Shown here piece by piece: positions 58,401 through 64,000 of a DNA stretch of 64,000 bases. How positions within the stretch are numbered: the first letter of the stretch is position 1; each line of letters starts with the position of its first letter. The stretch comes from Xiphophorus maculatus (lineage: Eukaryota > Chordata > Actinopteri > Cyprinodontiformes > Poeciliidae): positions 19,923,976-19,987,975 of the forward strand of contig NC_036456.1 in assembly GCF_002775205.1 (NCBI RefSeq), read 5' to 3'. The position numbers and the translations under genes are program-made. Under the pieces are notes generated by a model, which saw only the letters and a program-made list of their open reading frames with translations, did no database searches and was not told the origin of the DNA.

Positions 58401-61400
58401 TGTATTTTCTTAAGAAACTAATGATGGTGAATGTAACAGCTAGAAAGATAAAATGCACATCAGCTTCTGAGTCTAACAGTGATGATACATTAAGGGATCA
58501 GTGCGATTTTAATTATCTATTTGCCTGTCATAACATGAATGATTCTCTAAATCCTCTTGATTTAATCACTGCTCTCTTCCTGTGTTCTGATGGGTTTGTT
58601 CATCAAGAATTAGCTCTAAAAATGTCCATGTGTCAGTTCTCTGTTCCTCTGCTGCTTCCTAACTGTGATACACAGCAGTGCACCCTCATGCTGTGGGCCA
58701 TGAGAGACATTGTTAAGAAGTACAGACCTTCAAATCTTTCAGAATCAAAAGGCTTCATAGAAGACAGAATAGTTCTTTCTGAACTTCCAATGATCTCATT
58801 TGTGAGACTGGGTGAGTGCTCTCTGTCCAAATCAGAGATCCTCAATAAACTTCTGAGTAATTCTGAGCAATACCATGACACCTTTGTTCACCGTGACATG
58901 GAGTGTGGAGACATTCAGAGAAGAATATCCAATGGACTGACTGAAATGACCTGGTACCTTCCCTGTGGAAACAAAAACATGGACATCTTCAGTGAGCCAG
59001 TTGCTATAGCTAACCTTCGTGGAGACATTGCTTCATTTGAAACTCAATTCTCCTTTTTGTGTCAGACATCTGCTGCAGTTTTTGTTTTCTTTGACCAGCT
59101 GGACACTGAGTGTGAACTGCTGATGAACAAAAACCACAAAGCTCAAATCTTCTTAGTGGGAAACCAACAGAACAAGAGCCTTACTCCAGATGTTCTGAAG
59201 AAACTAGCAACCAGGCTGAACTTGAGTAAAAACATAATTATAAAATCAAAACAGACAAATAATGCAGATTTTGTCCAATCTTTGAAGAAAACTGTGATTA
59301 CTGTACTTGCCAACCCACAGTTGAAGATGTCAGTAGAGCAGATGGCTGATGTTGCTCATGATCTGAGAATTTCAGTGGATGAAGATTCTCCAGAGTGCCA
59401 GGATGGAAAGAAAAATGCAGATGCCATTACTGCAGAGATAAAAGACACTTTTCAATTCAAAGAAAATCAGTTTCCCTTGCAAGGTCAAATATGGAAGGAA
59501 CTGACGTCCCTGGAAAAGGAAGAATGTCGTCTTCAGAAAGTTGGTTCTGAAAATATAGAAAACTATAAGAGCAACCTTAAAAAGAAAAGAGAAGAGCAAC
59601 GTAAAAAACAAAATTCCTATGCAATGTCAAGTGTAATGTCATGCTTCATTAGGGCAATATCCAGCCCACATAGAGAAAGGTGTTACTTTCTGAAATGGAT
59701 AAGAATGAACCTCGACAACCTGTCACGTATAAAGCTATCTGGACTCAGGGACCTCTACAAGGAAAAATGCAAAGATTCTGAGAACAAAGCAGAGATAAAA
59801 AAAATTGACCAACAACTTTCCAGCAGCTCACTGGGAGTTGAGCACTTCTTCCGTGAAATGGGTCAGATCTATGAAGCTTCTCTTTACCTTCCAGAAACAG
59901 ATCCATCACGTCAACAACTGCAACATCTGCCCAAACTCTGTGCTCAGTTGTTGCTGGATGGATTTCCTCTTGAGCTTGTAGATGGAGATGCTTCCAACAT
60001 TCCTCTCAGATGGGTGAGTGATGTTCTCTCTCAGCTCAATGACTTGGTGTCTCCAAAGAACAAGATCCTGGTCGTCACAGTTCTTGGAGTTCAGAGCACA
60101 GGGAAGTCCACTCTCCTTAACACCATGTTTGGAGTTCAGTTTGCAGTCAGCAGTGGTCGATGCACTAGAGGTGCCTTCATGCTGCTCATCAAAGTCAATG
60201 AAGACTTCAAGAAAGTTCTCAACTGTGACTTCATGATGATCATCGACACTGAAGGCTTAAAGTCACCAGAGCTAGCACAGCTGGACAACAGCCATGAGCA
60301 TGACAATGAGCTGGCAACACTTGTTGTTGGTCTGAGTGACATCACCATTATCAATATTGCAATGGAGAATTCAACAGAGATGAAAGACATCCTGCAGATA
60401 GTGGTGCATGCTTTCCTCAGGATGAAGGAGGTCGGCAAAAAGCCTCAATGTCAGTTTGTTCACCAGAACGTTTCTGATGTTTCAGCTCATGAGAAGAACC
60501 TGAGAGACAGGAAGCTGCTGTTAGATCAGCTGAATGAGATGACCCAGGCTGCAGCTAGAATGGAGAAAAGAGAAGAGAACAAGAGCTTCACTGATGTGAT
60601 GGAGTATAATCCAGACACTGGGAACTGCTACGTTCCTGGACTCTGGAATGGAAACCCACCAATGGCTCCAGTCAATGCAGGATACAGTGAGACTGTCTAT
60701 GAACTCAAGAAAAACATCATCCAACAGCTGGGAAAGTGTGAGTCAACTTCTAATAACATCTTGGAGTTCAGAGAGTGGATAACCAGCCTGTGGAACGCAG
60801 TAAAACATGAAAACTTCATCTTTAATGACAGAAACAGCCTGAAGCTGAATATGGTTGATCCTCATATGAGGCTCTGCACAGAGTACAACCAATGGGAGTG
60901 GGAGTTCAAAAAGGAAATGTACACCTGGGTTACCACAGCAGAGACAAGAATTTCAGGTTTTGGTACAGTGGTTGCAAAATCTAAAATATCTGACATGAAT
61001 GAATTCATCATTGTGTTGAAAAGTGAAGCAATCACAGAGCTGACCAAGTGGGAGACAAAGATCCTTGAGAATCTGAAGAAATACTTTGAGCAGCCAGAAG
61101 GTCATGTTGATCTGGTTGAAGGATACAGAGAGGATTTCTCCAACAGCATAAAGAGTCTTCGACGACAAACTGAAAAATCAGTGTTCAACCAGATCACAGC
61201 AGCAGCTGATATTATGCAAGGAATGAATGAAGTAGATAAAATCAAGCAGAACCAAACGAAAGAAATTGAGAAAGCAGTTTGTGCTTTGATTGTTAAATGT
61301 CATAAGAAAAAAGTTAAAATGACTGACAGAGAACTTGATGAAAGTTTTGATAAGATGTGGACTGAAACACTGAACAGCTTGTCTGTCTCTGAACAACAGA

Positions 61401-62941
61401 CTTTAAATATCTTCACCAGTGTGTCCCATCAGTTGCGAACAAATCTTTCACACAAAGGAAGCCGTGCATGTGAACTGCTGAGTAAAATAAGTCTCAAAGA
61501 CTGTGGACTGGAGCCTTTTACATACAAACCTAAAAGAAGGAATGAAAACATTGGAATTTATCTTAAAGGACTTTGGACCTGGACGGATCTAATAAATACA
61601 AAACAAAATGCTGACAGCATCATCTCTGCTTGCAATGACTGTATTACTGATCAAATCAAAAGAAAAAACAATTATCATGACACTTACATCCAGGAGATTC
61701 TTCACATCATTGATGAGAAGCTGAACAAAGCTGATGTTGACACTGACATTGAGTTTGAAGTGCCTCTGAAACAACACATCTGTGGATCTGCAGCCAGAAA
61801 GTTTCAGAAAATGCATGAAGAATTTATCCAAGAAACTGATCCTTACACATGTCTGCAGAAAAACAAGGAAAAGTTCTGCACAGACTTCAAAGATGTGTTT
61901 CATGAAAGAGACCAATCCCAGAGGAAAGCTCAAGAATTCACCAACCAAAGTCTGAAACCTGCTGTTGAAAACTTCATCTATCGTTCTCTTGGTGTTGATA
62001 TTGTTGATAGAATGATGAGAAAAGAGGAATTCAGCACACGAATGTCCTTCCAGTATTCAATTTTATTGGATCTGATTTCTACAAGTGACTTTGAAAGCTT
62101 TAAGGAGTACATTTGTTCATATGAATTTTACGTAAAATCATGGATATCTAAAAGAATTAAGGAGTATTTCTCCTCTGGGTCTACAGTTTGTGAGTTTGAA
62201 GAGAGACGTCTTAAGTCCTGCATCGGCCACATAAATGCTGCCATTAAAAAGGCAACAGCAGAAAAGTCTGACAATCTGATGACATTTGTTGTCAAGATCT
62301 GCACAGAACTTGTTGATAAATTGGTAATTTCCCAGGAGGCTCTTGATCCCTTCATGATTCTGAACAAGTCTGACCAGGAACAGTTTGCACATTTTCTAAA
62401 AGAGTGTGTGCAGGAAATGACAGAAGCTCTAAGAGTCAAATTTAAAATCACAAAGTTTGAAGCAAAACTCTCACAGTTCCACATAAAACCAGAGGATGAG
62501 CTTTTTAACAGAGTGATTGGTTGTGGCAAACAGTGTCCATTCTGCAAAGTTCCCTGTGATGCTGGTGGAGAAAACCACACTCAACACTTTGCTTCCATGC
62601 ATCGACCACGGGGTTTAGGTCGGTACAGTTGTGATGACTCAAGAAAACTTATGACTGACATCTGCACTTCTCTTGTTATCAGTGACAATCGTTTTCGCTG
62701 CAGAGCCACAAAGAACGAATGGCATAATTACAAAGAATATAGGGAGATTTTCCCAGACTGGAATATTCATCCAGATGGAAGCCTTGAGGCATCAGATTAT
62801 TGGAAATATGTGATGAAAACATACAACAAGGACTTTGCTGAAGCATATCATGCAGAGCCTGCTGACATTCCTGATGCTTGGAAGAAAATCACAAAAGAAG
62901 AGGCAGAGGAAAGCCTCAAGAAATCATTCAACAACAAGTGA
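55428..62941 (+). CDS. GVIN/URGCP-like interferon-induced very large GTPase, gene B
   Basis: Coding exons 55428-55557, 56172-56224, 56327-56438 and 58263-62941; all introns GT-AG and phases (1, 0, 1) fit, giving 1,657 codons plus stop. Residues 3-20 form a hydrophobic segment (LTLIYICMVYIALLLIG), then a basic-acidic hydrophilic linker from the two small exons (ETREEPSSTSAESDD). The main exon gives the URGCP-type region, the GTPase domain (GVQSTGKST about 707-715, CTRGA, DTEG about 760; FVHQNV in place of a canonical NKxD) and a long helical C-terminus with a Cys/His cluster GCGKQCPFC at about 1518-1526 followed by C, H and H. The main-exon frame appears to start at 58271, but that codon is TTG and the exon clearly begins at the acceptor (58262). 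First two thirds almost identical to gene A, last third diverged. Family role: interferon-induced GTPase; target unknown. Confidence 0.9.
55852..57055 (+). repeat. Direct repeat pair flanking small exons of gene B
   Basis: Intron DNA starting GATGCCTGATGAAAGTACTG at 55853 recurs at 56795, 942 bases later, together with a second shared piece (55980-56170 and 56865-57055, 'attaaacattgttattgtac'). The two small coding exons lie between. Gene A has a single copy whose left flank matches the first repeat and right flank the second. Confidence 0.88.
57055..58145 (+). repeat. Intron repeat mosaic of gene B
   Basis: Same nested set as in gene A: DNA-transposon-like fragment (57090-57190), SINE, family R1 fragment (57797-57895), second DNA-transposon-like fragment (about 57975-58130). 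Confidence 0.5.
57358..57726 (+). mobile_element. tRNA-derived SINE
   Basis: Orthologous within the duplication to the gene A copy at 32064. Target duplication TCTATGATAACTA is perfect here (57345-57357 and 57726-57738). A-box-like TGTAGTTGGTAGCAC and B box GGTTCGATTCC present; tail AAAATGGATGGAT. Confidence 0.9.
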
Positions 62942-64000
62942 AATTATAATTGAACATAATTATTATTATGTTCAAGTGAAACATGAGTAACAAGAAATCT
63001 ACATGGTTGTTGCATGTAGAGTAATTTTGTCCTTTCTTGAACTCCCTCTAATTCACACATTGGTTTCTGCACTTTCACGATAGACAAGATCAACAGCTTC
63101 GGCCTAATTTACTATAGAGCTACTTATTATTTTTTAAATCATTGATCAGTTATAACATTTTGTCATTCTATTCTTTTATTAACTTTTGTTTGCAAATGAT
63201 CTTGTCTGAAAATATTTATCTTGTTAAAAATTGTTATAAATGTGCTACTACATTAGATGAATAATAGAAGAGTATTGGTATAAATTAAATGTTTATTGTT
63301 ATCAACTCAATGAAATCAACTCTCCACTGTCATTACATAATTCAGAAGGGTGGCTACAGCAAAGTCAATCACTGGATGCATTTTGCTGAGTTTCCTTAAA
63401 TAGAAAAAATTTCACCAAATGAAATACCAATCTGAACACAGCTGTACTGATTCATAACTTGGGTCAAATTAGAATATATTTCACTTTAAATCTGTCGATA
63501 TAATGTAATTAAATCAATTATATATTTCTGTATATATAATTGCTCTGTTTTGTATTCCAAACTAAACAACTAAAACAAAGAACTTAATTGAACTAAGAAT
63601 GATGTCAATTTATTTTTGTTTTAGTTATTTTTGCTGTATGGGTACAGGGATGTTATGAAATCTACAACTACTACTCAGTGGTAGTTGTTATTGTGTCTTG
63701 TCTCTATGCTGTAACTGCGAAGTAATTTCCCTGCTGGGATGAATAAAGTACTTCAATTCTATTCTATTCTATAAATAAATGTTCTTATATACATTTCCTT
63801 TGTGTGATTGGTATAGTTAATGTCAAACACTTTATATGACATCAGTCATTTCCAGATATAATCTTTTGTTTACATAAAAATGTCATTTTGTTTGTTCCCT
63901 TTGTATCATCTTGTCACAATCATAAGGAGTTAGAGTTTATACATCTAGTTCTGGGTCTTATCTTGAGTTTATCTCTGATATTAATCTGTTTCCTGGCTCT
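62942..64000. other. Gene B 3' flank
   Basis: Aligns with the gene A 3' flank but with many differences. The AATAAA of gene A is not conserved at the same place. A LINE tail is listed separately. No other gene seen to the window end. Confidence 0.55.
63665..63775 (+). mobile_element. L2-type LINE 3' tail
   Basis: TATGCTGTAACTGCGAAGTA then TTTCCCTGCTGGGATGAATA, AATAAA at 63742-63747, and an ATTCT microsatellite end. This is the typical 3' terminus of fish L2/Maui-like LINEs. It is absent from the gene A flank, so it arrived after duplication or was lost from A. Confidence 0.7.

Overview
The window looks like teleost fish genomic DNA: AT-rich, intron-containing and full of fish-type SINEs, hAT MITEs, Tc1 remnants and a LINE. 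The abundance of CAGGGGTGTCAAACTCC-type MITEs is reminiscent of cyprinodontiform fish, but the species cannot be fixed from the sequence. Two kinds of host gene are recognisable: the 3' part of a zona pellucida ZP3-like egg-coat gene on the minus strand (15.56-17.43 kb), and a plus-strand tandem cluster of interferon-induced very large GTPase (GVIN/URGCP-like) genes.

Layout. 1-15.5 kb: no confirmed gene; a Tc1 remnant, SINE and LINE scraps, a MITE and one CpG-rich candidate promoter. 15.56-17.43 kb: seven ZP3-like exons with perfectly compatible splice phases, cut off upstream where GVIN-type flanking DNA begins. 17.44-27.2 kb: GVIN pseudogene C, with a decayed promoter, a tandemly duplicated first coding exon, a lost splice donor and a gutted main exon. 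27.9-37.7 kb: GVIN gene A. 38.9-48 kb: a transposon-rich spacer holding a LINE with its 5' end kept, a hAT-type BED zinc-finger fragment, nested SINE/MITE, a 1.28 kb hAT element, a 129-bp tandem array, and a 3' GVIN fragment (D). 50.2-62.9 kb: GVIN gene B. 62.9-64 kb: its 3' flank.

Genes A and B share one architecture: a TATA promoter with an IRF/ISRE-like motif, a short non-coding first exon ending in what looks like a GC splice donor, an exon with two short upstream ORFs and a start codon opening a hydrophobic segment, and a roughly 4.7 kb terminal exon carrying the GTPase domain (GVQSTGKST, DTEG) and a C-terminal Cys/His cluster. B has two extra small coding exons. A has lost them through recombination between direct repeats, and because the cassette is phase-symmetric the frame survives. 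A and B are nearly identical from the 5' flank through the GTPase domain, then diverge abruptly in the C-terminal third, which suggests gene conversion or a duplication endpoint inside the exon. The likely biology is an interferon-responsive immune GTPase family under birth-and-death evolution.
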